64,000 bases of DNA from Roseicyclus sp. (GCA_018401055.1 JAGYLB010000077.1:1-64000); one strand, 5' to 3'; counted from the first letter of the stretch, positions 19,301-29,530 are shown. The notes: generated by a model from the sequence alone, not told the origin. Program-made: numbers and translations.

Positions 19301-20800
19301 TCAGTAGCCCTGATCGGCGCCCTGCTGCCAGGGCTTCACCAGATTGCCGAAGCGGGTGAAGCGACCCTCGAAGCTGAGCTCGATGGTGCCGATGGGTCCG
19401 TGGCGCTGCTTGCCGATGATGACCTCGGCCTTGCCGTGCAGAAGCTCCATCTCTTGCTGCCAGCGCGTCATCGCCTCGAGGTTCTCCTCGCCCGGTTTCT
19501 CGCGTTCCTTGTAGTATTCGCCGCGGTAGACGAACATCACGACGTCCGCGTCCTGTTCGATCGAACCCGATTCCCGCAGGTCGGACAGCTGCGGCCGCTT
19601 GTCCTCGCGGCTTTCGACCTGACGCGACAGCTGCGACAGCGCGATGACGGGGATGCCCAGTTCCTTGGCGATGGCCTTGAGGCCTTGGGTGATCTCGGAG
19701 ATTTCGTTGACGCGGTTTTCCGACCGTCCCGAGCCGCGCAGAAGCTGCAGGTAGTCGACGATCAGCAGATCGAGCCCGCCCGGAGAGCGCTTGAGACGGC
19801 GGGCGCGGGCCGCGACCTGTCCGATGGGCAGGGCGGGCGTGTCGTCGATGTAGAGCGGGCAGCGTTCTAGATCGCGCGCGGCATGCAGGTATCGCTCGAA
19901 CTCGGCCTCGGTCAGGTCACCCTTGCGGATCAGCTCGGATGGGATCTCGGCGGCTTCCGACAAGATGCGCTGCGCGAGTTGGGCCGCCGACATCTCGAGG
20001 CTGAAAAAGCCCACGACGCCGCCATCCACCGTGCCTTCGGTCCCGTCTTCCTTGAGGCCGCGCTTCCATGCCTTGGCGATGTTGAAGGCGATGTTGGTGG
20101 CGAGCGACGTCTTGCCCATGGAGGGGCGACCGGCGAGGATCAGGAGGTCGGATTTGTGCAGGCCGCCCAGCATCCGGTCCATGTCGGTCAGGCCGGTCGA
20201 GATGCCCGCCAGCTTGCCGCCGCGATTGTAGGCGGCGTTGGCCATGTTCACGGCATCATAGAGCGCCGACAGGAATGAGACGAAGCCGCGGTTGGTTGTT
20301 CCGGCGGAGGCGAGGTTGAACAGCTCGGTTTCCGCCTCGACGATCTGGTCGTCGGGGGCGACATCCTCGCGCATGGCCCGCGCCCGGTCGGTGACGCGCT
20401 GGCCCAGCGCGATCAACTCGCGCCGTACGGCAAGGTCGTGGATCAGCTGCGCATAGTCGCGCGCAGCCGAGGTGGCGATGGCCGACAGTTGCAGGCGCAG
20501 CAGGTATTCGGCACCGCCCAGATCCTTGAGGCCGGGAATGTCGGCGACGAAATTCTTGAGCGTGGTGGCATCGGTCGCAAGCCCCTTGGCGATGCGGGCC
20601 TGCGCCATGGCGAAGATCTCGCGGTGGACGGGGTCGTGGAAATGGTCGCGCTTGATCAGGTCGTCGACACGGTCGAGCACGTCATTGGAGGACAGGATCG
20701 CGCCCAGAAGCTGCTGTTCGGCCTCGACGTTATGGGGCAGGGAAGGCGTGTCGTCGGACGTGGCCGATCTGGTTGCGGGTACCGGCACATGCTCATTCAT
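19301..20800 (-). CDS. dnaB: replicative DNA helicase DnaB
   Basis: Hexameric helicase at the replication fork. 499 residues and intact. The N-terminal primase-interacting domain begins with PHNVEAEQQLLGAIL; Walker A is AGRPSMGKTS, Walker B LLIVDYLQLLRG, and motif H4 QLSRQVESREDKRPQLSDLR. No intein is present. The start at 20800 (MNEHVPVPATRS) has AGGA upstream, and the preceding codons in this frame are not DnaB-like. A ferritin-like insertion is not seen; the insert WKRGLKEDGTEGTVDGG after Walker A is usual in alphaproteobacteria. Confidence 0.97.
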   Translation of the reverse strand: MNEHVPVPATRSATSDDTPSLPHNVEAEQQLLGAILSSNDVLDRVDDLIKRDHFHDPVHREIFAMAQARIAKGLATDATTLKNFVADIPGLKDLGGAEYLLRLQLSAIATSAARDYAQLIHDLAVRRELIALGQRVTDRARAMREDVAPDDQIVEAETELFNLASAGTTNRGFVSFLSALYDAVNMANAAYNRGGKLAGISTGLTDMDRMLGGLHKSDLLILAGRPSMGKTSLATNIAFNIAKAWKRGLKEDGTEGTVDGGVVGFFSLEMSAAQLAQRILSEAAEIPSELIRKGDLTEAEFERYLHAARDLERCPLYIDDTPALPIGQVAARARRLKRSPGGLDLLIVDYLQLLRGSGRSENRVNEISEITQGLKAIAKELGIPVIALSQLSRQVESREDKRPQLSDLRESGSIEQDADVVMFVYRGEYYKEREKPGEENLEAMTRWQQEMELLHGKAEVIIGKQRHGPIGTIELSFEGRFTRFGNLVKPWQQGADQGY

Positions 20801-21029
20801 TCCTGACCCCCTGCTGTGTTTTTCCATCCCCGTTGCGGGTGAGGATGTGACGGCCGGTATAGGCTTGGCGCCTGCGGGCGCGTCAATCATTGAAAACTGT
20901 GAGTAAGCTGTGAGCCGTTCTGTTCGCAAGATCTGGAGGGTGTTCGATGCTGCCCTCCCATATCTGGGGGGAATGTAACAGGTCTGTGTCGGATTCGCCA
21001 CGCGCCAAGCGCGATGGTGCCCGGGACGA

Positions 21030-21709
21030 TCAGCTCAACCCGCGTGATGACCGCCAGCCGTCCGGGTCGGCAAGGAATCGTTCGACATCGGCGAGCGTGG
21101 CTTCGGAAAAATCGCCGCCGCGCCGCGCCTCGGCGATCACATCCGCCCAAGTGGCGAGATAGTGCAGCCGCAGCCGTGCGCGGCCAGCCGTTCTTCGGTG
21201 CCGGGCATCACGCCATAGTAGAAGACGACAGCGGTATGGGCGCAGGTCGCACCCGCGGCCCGAATCGCGTCGACGAATTTCAGCTTGGAGCCGCCGTCGG
21301 TTGTCAGGTCCTCGACCAGGAGCACCCGGTCGCCCTCGCGCATCTCACCCTCGATCTGGGCGGTGCGGCCGTAGCCCTTGGGCTGTTTGCGGACATAGGA
21401 CATGGGCAGGCCCATGCGTTCGGCCACAAAGGCGGCGAAGGGGATGCCCGCGGTCTCGCCGCCCGCGATATTGTCGAAGGCCTCCAGCCCTGCGGCCTCC
21501 ATCACGGTGCAGCACAGGAAATCCATGCACGTTGCCCGCACGCGCGGGTAGGAGATGATCTTGCGGCAATCGATGTAGGTAGGCGCCTGTTTGCCGCTGG
21601 CATGGGTGTAGAGTTGGTCGGTGTTGAAATGCACCGCCTTGATGTCGAGAAGCATCCGGGCGGTCAGGCGCGCCATGGTGGCGCGGTCGGGGTAGGCTGT
21701 GGGGATCAT
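21030..21709 (-). CDS. pyrE: orotate phosphoribosyltransferase
   Basis: Forms OMP from orotate and PRPP. About 226 residues. The N-terminus [20 protein letters not shown] leads into [20 protein letters not shown]; the PRPP loop is [14 protein letters not shown]. One base is missing near 21170: the expected [14 protein letters not shown] and the tail [19 protein letters not shown] lie in another frame and end at the TGA at 21030-21032. Start ATG at 21709. Length is normal after correction. Lies in a pyrimidine pair with pyrC, separated by a histidine kinase gene. Confidence 0.94.
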
Positions 21710-21764
21710 GACGGCGCTCCTGACTGACGGTTTCGGCCGGGTCTGCCCGGCCCAAGGCCCGAAT

Positions 21765-22992
21765 TCAAGCCAAGTTTTGGGTGTCGGACGGAAGGTGGAT
21801 GCGGAACGTCGCGCCCCGTCCGGTGCCCTCGCTGTGGACACTGGCGCGGCCACCATGGGCCTCTGCGATCTCGCGCACGTTGGTCAACCCCAGTCCGGTC
21901 GAGCTTTCGCCGGCGGTCGGACGGGCCGACAGGGTCTGGAAGCGCCCAAAGGCACGCCGCATATCCTCTTCGTTGAGGCCCTGACCGTTGTCCTTGACGC
22001 ACAGGACGACTTCACCCGGCCCGGTTTCCACCAGAACCTGCACAGACCCGCCGCACGGCGTGTATTTGACCGCGTTGCTCACGAGATTGTCGATCGCAGC
22101 CACCTCGAGAACTTCGTCGATCATCATCGTGGGGACTCGGCAGGGCTTGATCTCGATCGAGATGGACTTGGCCCGCGCGGCATCCCGGTTGGCTTCCACA
22201 GCGACCTGCAAGAGCTTGGCCAGTCGCGTCGGCTGCTTGTTGAGGGCAATTGAAGCGCCGTCCTGCCGGATCCGTTCCAAAGTGCTCTGGATCATGTCCG
22301 AGATCCGCTCGGCATTGGCGAGGATCCGTTCGAAGGTGGCCGTGTTGCGGCTGCCCGCATCGTCGCGCGCCGCTCCCAGTTCGGCCTGGCACATCAATGC
22401 GCTCAAGGGGCTGCGCAGGTCGTGGGCGATGAGCGACATCAACCGCGATTTCTGCGCGTTCTCGTCGTGGAGCGACATGTAGTTGCGTCGCAATTTGCAG
22501 TTCAGCTCGGTCAGCTCGGACAAAAGCCGATCGCGCTCCGCTTCATGGCTGATGCGCTGCAACTCGGCCTGCGCGCGCTGCGCGAAAATCCGCAACGTTG
22601 CCACGGCGATCGTGGCGTCGGCGAGCGGCGCACGCGACAGGACCATGATGTGCCCGATGACGGCGCCTTCGGGGGCGGCGGAGCGCAGGGGCAGGCCGAT
22701 ATAGCTTTCGAAACCTTCCTCACTGGGAAAGTCTCGTGCCACATCACAGGGGATCACGACTTCCTCGCCCTCGTAGACAATCTGGCAGGGCTCGCCCTCG
22801 AGCGCATAGCACAGTTCGTCAATGACCTTGCCGTCTTCGTTGGCGAAGATCGCGCGAGCGCTGTCGGGCGGGGTGCCCTCGCCGACCGTGATGTCTGTTC
22901 AGCGCGTCGACCAGCCGCATCAGGAACGCATCGCCGAATTCACCGGCGACACTCTCGGAAATCCGGAGAAACCTGTCGTAATTCTCATCCAT
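21765..22992 (-). CDS. GAF-domain sensor histidine kinase
   Basis: About 409 residues and no transmembrane segment, so cytoplasmic. The N-terminal 160 residues form a GAF-like sensor ([20 protein letters not shown]). A coiled linker leads to the H-box [14 protein letters not shown] with the phosphorylated His; the ATPase has N-box [12 protein letters not shown]1 VKDNGQGL and G2 [12 protein letters not shown]. One indel near 22893 separates the first 32 codons ([19 protein letters not shown] onward) from the rest. No response regulator is adjacent. The ligand is unknown; the position between pyrE and pyrC does not by itself imply pyrimidine sensing. Confidence 0.88.
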
Positions 22993-23031
22993 GACCGTTC
23001 CATGATCAACCGCTGGCCATGTCGAAGCAAG

Positions 23032-24084
23032 CTATGACGATGTCGCGACCACGTGCCAGTAAAGGTCATGCCCCGGGTCGAACAGGGTGAGGGTTCCCTC
23101 GTGTGTGTGGTATTTCGAGGGATAGGCGCAAGGCGTGTCGCGCTTGACCAGCGTCAGGGTCGCATCGTTGGGGGCCAGTCCATAGCGCGCAGGTCCGTTG
23201 AGCGAGGCGAAGGCTTCCAGCCGGTCCAGCGCGCCCTCCTCCTCGAAGACATGGGCGAGGCACGACATCGTATTGGGCGCTGTGAAACAGCCCGCGCAGC
23301 CGCAGGCAGTTTCCTTGGCGCCGTCCAGATGCGGCGCGCTGTCGGTGCCGAGGAAGAAGCGCGGGTGGCCGGAGGTCGCCGCAGCGCGGAGCGCTTTTTG
23401 GTGTTCGGCCCGCTTGACGATGGGCAGGCAGTAGTAATGGGGCCGGATGCCGCCCACGAGCATGTGGTTGCGGTTGATCATCAGGTGGTGCGTGGTGATC
23501 GTGCCCGCGATGTCGCCCGATGCCTCGCGCACGTAGTCGATCCCATGCGATGTGGTGATATGTTCGAGCGTCACCCTGAGGTCTGGGATGCGGCGGCGCA
23601 GGGGGTCTAGGACCGACTCCAGAAACACCTGTTCGCGGTCGAAGATATCGACGTGCGAGTCGGTCACTTCGCCGTGGATACAGAGCGGCAAACCGATCTC
23701 GGCCATCTTTTCCAGAACCGCCGTGACGCGGGTCAGGTCGCGCACGCCCGATTGGGAATTGGTCGTGGCACCCGCGGGGTAGAGCTTGACCGCGTGGACG
23801 AGGCCATCGGCGGCGGCGCGGGCGACATCGGCGGGGTCGGTGGTTTCGGTCAGGTAGAGGGTCATCAGCGGCGCGAAATCCATGCCTTCGGGCAGGGCGG
23901 CCATGATCCGCTCTCGGTAGGCCGCCGCGTCGTCGCGCGTGACCACGGGGGGCACGAGGTTGGGCATGACGATGGCGCGGGCGAAATGGCGCGCGGTCTC
24001 TGGCAGGACACCGGCCAGCATCGCGCCGTCGCGCAGGTGCAGGTGCCAGTCGTCGGGGCGGCGGAGGGTGAGGCTCTGGGTCAT
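23032..24084 (-). CDS. pyrC: dihydroorotase (class II, PyrC type)
   Basis: Zinc enzyme that cyclises carbamoyl aspartate to dihydroorotate. 350 residues and intact. The metal ligands are all present: HLHLRD at residues 14-19, the carboxylated Lys in [11 protein letters not shown], His in CIHGEVTD, His in LEHITT, and Asp in LGTDSAPH. Length and the compact N-terminus ([14 protein letters not shown]) are those of the E. coli PyrC type rather than the PyrC' type paired with PyrB. Start ATG at 24084. Confidence 0.97.
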   Translation of the reverse strand: MTQSLTLRRPDDWHLHLRDGAMLAGVLPETARHFARAIVMPNLVPPVVTRDDAAAYRERIMAALPEGMDFAPLMTLYLTETTDPADVARAAADGLVHAVKLYPAGATTNSQSGVRDLTRVTAVLEKMAEIGLPLCIHGEVTDSHVDIFDREQVFLESVLDPLRRRIPDLRVTLEHITTSHGIDYVREASGDIAGTITTHHLMINRNHMLVGGIRPHYYCLPIVKRAEHQKALRAAATSGHPRFFLGTDSAPHLDGAKETACGCAGCFTAPNTMSCLAHVFEEEGALDRLEAFASLNGPARYGLAPNDATLTLVKRDTPCAYPSKYHTHEGTLTLFDPGHDLYWHVVATSS

Positions 24085-24295
24085 GGGGCAATCCGGTACA
24101 GCGTTCGGGGGCGGGCTGCAAAGGGCAATCCGATGTTGGGCGCGCTGCCTTGATGATCCGACACTGGCGGGGTGGCAAGGCCGCTTGCCTCGATGGGGGC
24201 GGGTTCGTAGCGTCCTGCCAAAGCTGCTGCCGCGCAGCCTGTATCCCGCCAGCGCGCACGTTGTGGCGACTATGGCCTAGCGATCGGAGAAAAGA

Positions 24296-24916
24296 ATGAC
24301 CTACGCCATTGCGAAATCATCCAGTCGCCCGCAAGGGGGATTTCTGGAATTCTCGAATGACGAATGGGGGCAGGAGGCTCTCAAGAATGGGTATGGCGCT
24401 GAGTACAACGGCATCTTTCGCGGAGACCCTGGCCCTCCGGTCGATCTGGAGCGGGTTCCCAGCTATGGTGTGGTGCAAAAACCGCGCCCCGAATTACCCG
24501 ACATGTTCTGGGGGCGGTCGGCCCTTCTGGTCGTTTCCGGCGCCTATCACGACATCATCGAGCGTCTGGACCCAGGATTGCATCAGATGTGGCCGATCGA
24601 GATGCGGCGCAACCGCAAAGGCCCCTATCCTGGGCGTTGGTATGGGCTGAACATCCGGCCGAGGGCAAAGGCCATCAGCCCGGCGGAGAGCGATACCAAG
24701 ATCGCAAAGGGCTCGAAGTTTCTGGGATCGCCCGACCGCATACGAGTTCAGAACAGTTTCAAGGTTGCCGTGCGCAAGCACGCGCTGCCGGATGCGAATT
24801 TGTGGTGGGATGACGGTCTCGACGAACCCGTCATCCTGTGCTCAGAGGCCTTGCGCGATGCGGTGCTGGCAGGGGGCTTGAAGTCGATCCCCCTGATCAA
24901 GGCGAAAGAGGTTTGA
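24296..24916 (+). CDS. Imm11-type (DUF1629) protein
   Basis: 206-residue soluble protein. The pattern ALLVVSGAYHDIIERLDPGL, HQMWPIEM, RWYGLNI and a final ILCSEALRDAVLAGGLKSIP follows the Imm11/DUF1629 family, which was defined as putative immunity proteins in polymorphic toxin loci. No toxin, Rhs, VgrG or contact-dependent-inhibition gene is nearby, so it is an orphan. The frame is intact, start ATG at 24296 with GGAGA upstream. Recognition is by pattern only, so moderate certainty. Confidence 0.55.
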   Translation: MTYAIAKSSSRPQGGFLEFSNDEWGQEALKNGYGAEYNGIFRGDPGPPVDLERVPSYGVVQKPRPELPDMFWGRSALLVVSGAYHDIIERLDPGLHQMWPIEMRRNRKGPYPGRWYGLNIRPRAKAISPAESDTKIAKGSKFLGSPDRIRVQNSFKVAVRKHALPDANLWWDDGLDEPVILCSEALRDAVLAGGLKSIPLIKAKEV

Positions 24917-24956
24917 ACAGATCGGGGCGGGCGTGAACCCGGGTTCGGGAGGGAAC

Positions 24957-25512
24957 ATGGAACGCTTTTCATGGCGTCCGGCGCTTGTCGCGCGCTCGCG
25001 GCAGGTGGAGGTTTCGGCCACGGGCTTTGCCGAAGCGGGCGGGCCGGTGCGCGATTGGGCGGATCTGGAGGAGATCGGCTGGAGCTTCTGATCAGATCGC
25101 GTCGACGGTCGTGGTCAGCCTGCGCCTGCGCTGGGGGCGGCGCGAGGTGGTGCTGGGCTATCGCGGGCAGGGACCCTTGCCCGCCGATTGCGCACGGATG
25201 CTGCATGTGGTGCTGACGGCCGTGGCTGGCGCGCGCCCCGATCTGGCGGTCGAGATCGGGCATGGCGGCAGGACGCGGCGGAGCATGTTCGTCATGGGGG
25301 TTGTGATGGCGCTTCTGGGGCAGGCGGCGGTCGTTCTGGGGCTGTGGTGGCTGATCACCCAAGGCTGGAGCGAGGCGCTGGGGCCGGGGATCGCGGGAAC
25401 GGTCGTAACCGCGATGGCGGTGGGGCTGGCGCTGGCGAACCGGCCCTGGGTCGCCTTGCCACGGGTGCCCATCGGGGATTTCGCGGCGGACTTCGGGGTC
25501 AGGCTGGGCTGA
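24957..25512 (+). CDS. small two-helix membrane protein, paralogue of the next gene, frameshifted
   Basis: About 185 residues. The N-terminal half is a soluble domain (MERFSWRPALVARSRQVEVS, then WADLEEIGW, then LRWGRREVVLGYRG) that looks like a small beta-rich domain. Two hydrophobic helices follow: MFVMGVVMALLGQAAVVLGL and PGIAGTVVTAMAVGLAL. One extra T near 25099 breaks the frame at the expected GWSFDQIAS. Overall layout matches the next gene. No family name recognised. Confidence 0.6.
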
Positions 25513-25597
25513 GCCCGGCGGAGGGTTGCCATACTTGCGCCGACCCGGCCCGGTCAGACAGCATTGGGCCAGATGCATCAGCCGCAGGACCGCGATC

Positions 25598-26158
25598 ATG
25601 AGACACACTTGGCGCAGTGCCCTGGTTCTGGAGGCGCCGCAGGCCGTCGGCCTGTCGCAGAACGGGATCGAGTTGGGCGGCGAGGTCAAGGCCTGGGCGG
25701 CGCTGAGCGATGTCGGTTTCGTCCGCTACAAGGCCCGCCGCGGAACCAACGAGGAATTGTGGCTGAGCTTCGGGCCCGGGGATATCCGCAGGCTGCGCTG
25801 GGTGGATCATCATAGCCGCCGGGGGGATTGGAAGGCGATGCTCGTCGATTTCGCGGGCCATGCCGCGCGACACCGGCCTGACCTGACCTTGCGCGACGGA
25901 CCGACGGCCGCTGAGGCGCGGGGCAATGCGCGGATCGGGCTGGGCATCATGGCGATTGCCCTCTTCCTCATGTGCGCCATGCTGTTCTCGGAGCCGACCT
26001 TCCTGATGGGCTTGGTGGCGGTCTGGATCGGTCTGTGCGGGGCGCTGGTCGGCGGTCTTGTCCGGCGGTTCTACATGCGCAAGGGCGACCCGCCGCGGCT
26101 CGATTGGGCGGGTTTCGCGGCGCGCGAGGGGCGGGCGGGGGAATTGCCTGCAAATTAG
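25598..26158 (+). CDS. small two-helix membrane protein, second of a tandem pair
   Basis: 186 residues and intact. The N-terminal domain (MRHTWRSALVLEAPQAVGLS, WAALSDVGFVRYKARRG, LWLSFGPGDIRRLRW) lines up with the first gene of the pair (FSWRPALVARSRQVEVS, WADLEEIGW, LRLRWGRREVVLG). Both then have a His-Ala/Arg-Pro-Asp-Leu region (RHRPDLTL here, GARPDLAV there) and two transmembrane helices, here IGLGIMAIALFLMCAMLF and MGLVAVWIGLCGALVGGLV. A tandem duplication followed by divergence is likely. Function unknown. Confidence 0.6.
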   Translation: MRHTWRSALVLEAPQAVGLSQNGIELGGEVKAWAALSDVGFVRYKARRGTNEELWLSFGPGDIRRLRWVDHHSRRGDWKAMLVDFAGHAARHRPDLTLRDGPTAAEARGNARIGLGIMAIALFLMCAMLFSEPTFLMGLVAVWIGLCGALVGGLVRRFYMRKGDPPRLDWAGFAAREGRAGELPAN

Positions 26159-26237
26159 GCAGCGGCCACCGGGCACGGCAGTCTTGCCGCAAGGATGCTT
26201 GCCTCGGTGTCATTGGCTTGCCTAGGCTTTGGTCAAG

Positions 26238-27055
26238 ATGTTCGACGAAATGCCCAGCCAAGCGCAGATGCAGCGCGTCGCGGGCCGCGCCGGGGCCGTG
26301 ATCGGGCCGGGCGGGCGGCTGGAACGGCTGTGGCAACAGGGCTCGGCCAAGGCAATGCTACCCCGCATGCATGGCCGGGCGCCGGAGGTTGTTTTTCTCA
26401 ACACCGCGGGCGGGCTGACCGGGGGCGACCGGCTGGATTACACGCTCGAGGTGGGCGCGGGTGCCGTCGTGGTCGGTACGACGCAGACGGCCGAACGCGC
26501 CTATCGCAGCAGCGGCGGCGCGGCGCGGGTCGAGACGCGGCTTATGGTAGGGCCGGGGCAAAGCTGCACTGGTTGCCGCAAGAGGTGATCGTGTTCGAGG
26601 GCGCGGCGCTGGACCGTCGCCTGAGCGTCGAGATGGCCGAGGATGCCGAACTGGTGGTGCTGGAGACGCTTGTTCTGGGCCGCGCGGCGATGGGCGAGCG
26701 GCTGGCGGATATCGCGCTGACCGACCGGCGCGAGGTGGTCCGGGGCGGGCGGCTCGCCATGCTGGAGGCGATCCGGCTGGGGCCTGATGACCTGACGCGC
26801 GGGGGCGCTGCGGGCCTGTCGGGGGCTGTCGCGGTGGCGACGCTGACGCTCTTTGCGCCGGATGCCGTCGACAGGCTGGCGCGGTTGCGCGCGGTGCTGC
26901 CCGAAGGTGGCGCTGTGCGCGCGGCGGCATCAAGCTGGGACGGGCGGATCGTCGCGCGCTTCATGGCGCATGAGGCGTGGCCCCTGCGCCGGGCGGTCGC
27001 CCGCGCGGTTGAAACGCTTACGAACGGCCCGCTGCCGCGGGTCTGGCAAATCTGA
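26238..27055 (+). CDS. ureD: urease accessory protein UreD
   Basis: Scaffold that binds apo-urease with UreF and UreG during nickel insertion. About 272 residues. Family landmarks: FLNTAGGLTGGDRLDYTLEV, TTQTAERAYRSSGG and LPQEVIVFEGAALDRRL. One base is lost near 26565, within GPG-AKLHWLPQE. ATG at 26238 was chosen; an in-frame TTG at 26229 is also possible. First gene of the urease cluster, 15 bases ahead of ureA. The frame break is probably technical. Confidence 0.93.
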
Positions 27056-27070
27056 CGGACGAGGACGGAC

Positions 27071-27373
27071 ATGAACCTTTCCCCAAGGGAAAAAGACAAG
27101 CTTCTGATTAGTGTGGCGGCCATGGTGGCGCGCGGGCGGCTGGCGCGCGGCGTCAAGCTCAACCACCCCGAGGCGATTGCGCTGATCACCGATTTCGTGG
27201 TCGAAGGCGCGCGCGACGGGCGCAGTGTCGCCGATCTGATGGAGGCGGGCGCACATGTGATCACAGCCGAACAATGCATGGAGGGCGTACCTTCGATGAT
27301 CCACGATGTGCAGGTCGAGGCGACATTCCCCGATGGCACGAAGCTCGTGACCGTCCACCACCCGATCCGTTGA
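27071..27373 (+). CDS. ureA: urease subunit gamma
   Basis: Smallest structural subunit of the nickel urease that hydrolyses urea to ammonia and carbamate. Exactly 100 residues, intact, with the family landmarks [50 protein letters not shown] and VTVHHPIR. Start ATG at 27071 after GAGGACGG. Tightly followed by ureB (12 bases). Confidence 0.97.
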   Translation: MNLSPREKDKLLISVAAMVARGRLARGVKLNHPEAIALITDFVVEGARDGRSVADLMEAGAHVITAEQCMEGVPSMIHDVQVEATFPDGTKLVTVHHPIR

Positions 27374-27385
27374 GGGGGCAAGGCA

Positions 27386-27692
27386 ATGATTCCAGGCGAG
27401 ATTTTTGCGGTTCCGGGCGATATCGAGCTGAACGCCGGGCGCGAGGCCATCGTGCTGACCGTGGCCAATACCGGCGACCTGGCCGGTGCAGGTCGGCAGC
27501 CATTACCATTTCGCGGAAACGAACGCCGCGCTCGACTTCGACCGGGCGCTCGCGCGCGGCATGCGGCTTGACATAGCGGCGGGCACTGCGGTGAGGTTCG
27601 AACCGGGCCAGACGCGTGAGGTGCAGCTTGTCCCCTTTGGCGGGGACCGCGCGGTCTGGGGGTTCAACAAGGCGGTGATGGGAACGCTCTAG
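27386..27692 (+). CDS. ureB: urease subunit beta
   Basis: Beta subunit of urease. About 102 residues. [20 protein letters not shown] is the standard N-terminus; the expected [18 protein letters not shown] is split by one extra T near 27480-27486, after which [20 protein letters not shown] and the C-terminal [12 protein letters not shown] follow. GGGGGCAAGG precedes the ATG. In most relatives ureC comes next; here a 3.1 kb interruption separates them. Confidence 0.94.
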
Positions 27693-27769
27693 GCGACCCA
27701 CACCCCACGAGGCGACACAGGCAAGACGGCGTCGGGCGGCACAACATCCTTGCAGGGAAGGACAAGACT

Positions 27770-28590
27770 ATGTGTGGCCATTGCGTAATGGAAAACGTGA
27801 AGGAGCGGATGCTGTCGCGGCGGAATTTCTTCCGCGGAACGGTCGCGGCGGCGGGGGCGGCGGCGCTGGAGTGGTGGGGGCGCCGCGTCCGGCCGTCGCG
27901 CAGGCGGCGCGGCGGGTCGGTCGACATGACCCACGAGCTGTCCGAGGAGTTTCCGACCTTCGGCGGCGTGCCGGGTATCCGCTATGACAAGCAGTTCGAT
28001 TTCGCGGCCGACGGTTACAACCTCTACACGTTGTCGATCGACGAACATACCGGCACCCATATCGACGCGCCGCTGCATTTCTCGCCCGACGGGCAATCGG
28101 TGGCCGAGATCCCGGTCGAAAGCCTTGCCTGTCCACTGTGCGTCATCGACATCCGCGCACGCGCCGCCGAGGCAGCAGATGCACAGGTGACGCCTGACGA
28201 TCTGACCGCCTGGATCGCGGCGCATGGCGACATTCCGGATGGCGCTTGCGTGGCGATGAATTCGGGCTGGGCGGACAAGGTGGGCACCGACGCCTTCCGC
28301 GGGGCGGACGGGCGGGTGGCCTGCATTTCCCGGGCTTCCACATCGAGGCCACACAGATGCTGCTGGAACAGACCCGCGCCGTGGCCATCGCCGTCGATAC
28401 CTTGTCGCTCGATCATGGCCCGTCGCCCGATTTCGCCACCCACTATGCCTGGCTGCCTGCCGGGCGCTACGGGATCGAATGTCTGGCAGGCCTTGATGCG
28501 ATGCCCGCATCCGGGGCGACACTGATGGTGGGCGCGCCCAAAGTGCGCGGCGGCACCGGCGGGCCGGCTCGGGTCATGGCTTTGGTCTGA
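27770..28590 (+). CDS. Tat-exported cyclase family (kynurenine formamidase-like) protein, frameshifted
   Basis: About 273 residues. Starts MCGHCVMENVKERMLSRRNF; the twin-arginine motif SRRNFFRG and the hydrophobic AAAGAAALGVV segment ending AVAQA form a Tat signal after correction of indels near 27868 and 27918. The mature domain has the metal-binding signature HTGTHIDAPLHF of the cyclase/polyketide-hydrolase family (PF04199) and a second motif GFHIEATQMLLEQTRAVAIA after another frameshift near 28320. Members hydrolyse N-formylkynurenine or related amides; the substrate here is unknown. Lies between ureB and the AhpD-like gene, so periplasmic amide hydrolysis feeding urease is conceivable but unproven. 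Confidence 0.85.
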
Positions 28591-28601
28591 AGGGCGGTCT
28601 G

Positions 28602-28997
28602 ATGGGAACCGTGCCCTTGCTGAAGGACGAAGACCTGTCGCCCGAGGCGCAAGCGGTCTTTGCCGAGATCCGTGCCCTGAGGGGCACGGATTACGTCAAC
28701 AATTTCTGGCGCGCGATGGCGCATGATCCGGTCGGCCTGCGCGCGCTGTGGGATCGGCTCAAACTCGTGATGGCGCCGGGCGCGCTTGACCCGCTGGTCA
28801 AGGAGATGATCTATGTCGCGGTGTCCACGGCCAACGGTTGCGACTACTGCATCCACAGCCATACGGCGGCCGCCAAGGGCAAGGGCATGACGCCAACCCA
28901 GCACGCGGAACTGATGGCCGTGATCGGCATGGCGATGCAGACCAATGGTCTGGTGCAGGGCTTGGGCGTCGAGGTGGACGAGGTGTTCAAGGCGTGA
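28602..28997 (+). CDS. carboxymuconolactone decarboxylase family (AhpD-like) protein
   Basis: 131-residue, intact, all-helical protein. The redox motif NGCDYCIHSHTAAAK contains the CxxC-xxxH arrangement of AhpD-like peroxidase reductases in the carboxymuconolactone decarboxylase family. MGTVPLLKDEDLSPEAQAVF is the usual N-terminus of this subgroup. Eleven bases after the cyclase gene and overlapping the next gene's GTG start, so an operon of three. A diverged copy of its last 78 bases lies at 29710-29787. Confidence 0.88.
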   Translation: MGTVPLLKDEDLSPEAQAVFAEIRALRGTDYVNNFWRAMAHDPVGLRALWDRLKLVMAPGALDPLVKEMIYVAVSTANGCDYCIHSHTAAAKGKGMTPTQHAELMAVIGMAMQTNGLVQGLGVEVDEVFKA

Positions 28998-29530
28998 GCG
29001 GGTCCCGAGCCAAGACAGTCGATATCGTGCCCATCCGAAGCCCGGAGGATGTCGAGGCCGCCAAGGTGATGGTCATGGAACTGTTCGACGTCTTCTTCGA
29101 GCGGTATCCGGAAGAGATCCCGATGATCCGGAAATATATGGAAGATCAGGATATTGCCGGTCAACTGGACCGTTTTGTGGAGACGTTTGGCCCGCCGTTG
29201 GGCGAAGCCTTGATCGCGCGGGTCGATGGCGGTGCGGTGGGCATCGTCATGCTGACCGACAAGGGCGACGGCGTGACCGGGCGCCAATGCGAAATGAACA
29301 GGATGTATGTGCGCGCGTCGGCGCGTGGTCTGGGTGTCGGGCGCAAGCTTGGCCTCGCGATCCTGCAAGAGGCCCGCGAGTTGGGGTTTGCCGAGATGCG
29401 GCTGGACGGTGCCAAACGTCACGTCGAGGCGATCCCGCTCTATCAAAGCCTCGGCTTCGGTCCGGACCCGGCGCCCTCCATACATGCTGCGTCCGATCCG
29501 ATGATGTTTTCGATGCGGATCGCTCTGTGA
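28994..29530 (+). CDS. GNAT family N-acetyltransferase
   Basis: 178 residues. GTG start at 28994 overlaps the TGA of the AhpD-like gene. The acetyl-CoA site is in EMNRMYVRASARGLGVGRKL (pyrophosphate loop RGLGVGRK), with the beta-bulge region ALIARVDGGAVGIVML before it and the C-terminal LYQSLGF typical of GNAT motif B. Intact. The substrate is unknown. Last gene of the three-gene insert between ureB and ureC on the plus strand. Confidence 0.85.
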   Translation: MSGSRAKTVDIVPIRSPEDVEAAKVMVMELFDVFFERYPEEIPMIRKYMEDQDIAGQLDRFVETFGPPLGEALIARVDGGAVGIVMLTDKGDGVTGRQCEMNRMYVRASARGLGVGRKLGLAILQEARELGFAEMRLDGAKRHVEAIPLYQSLGFGPDPAPSIHAASDPMMFSMRIAL

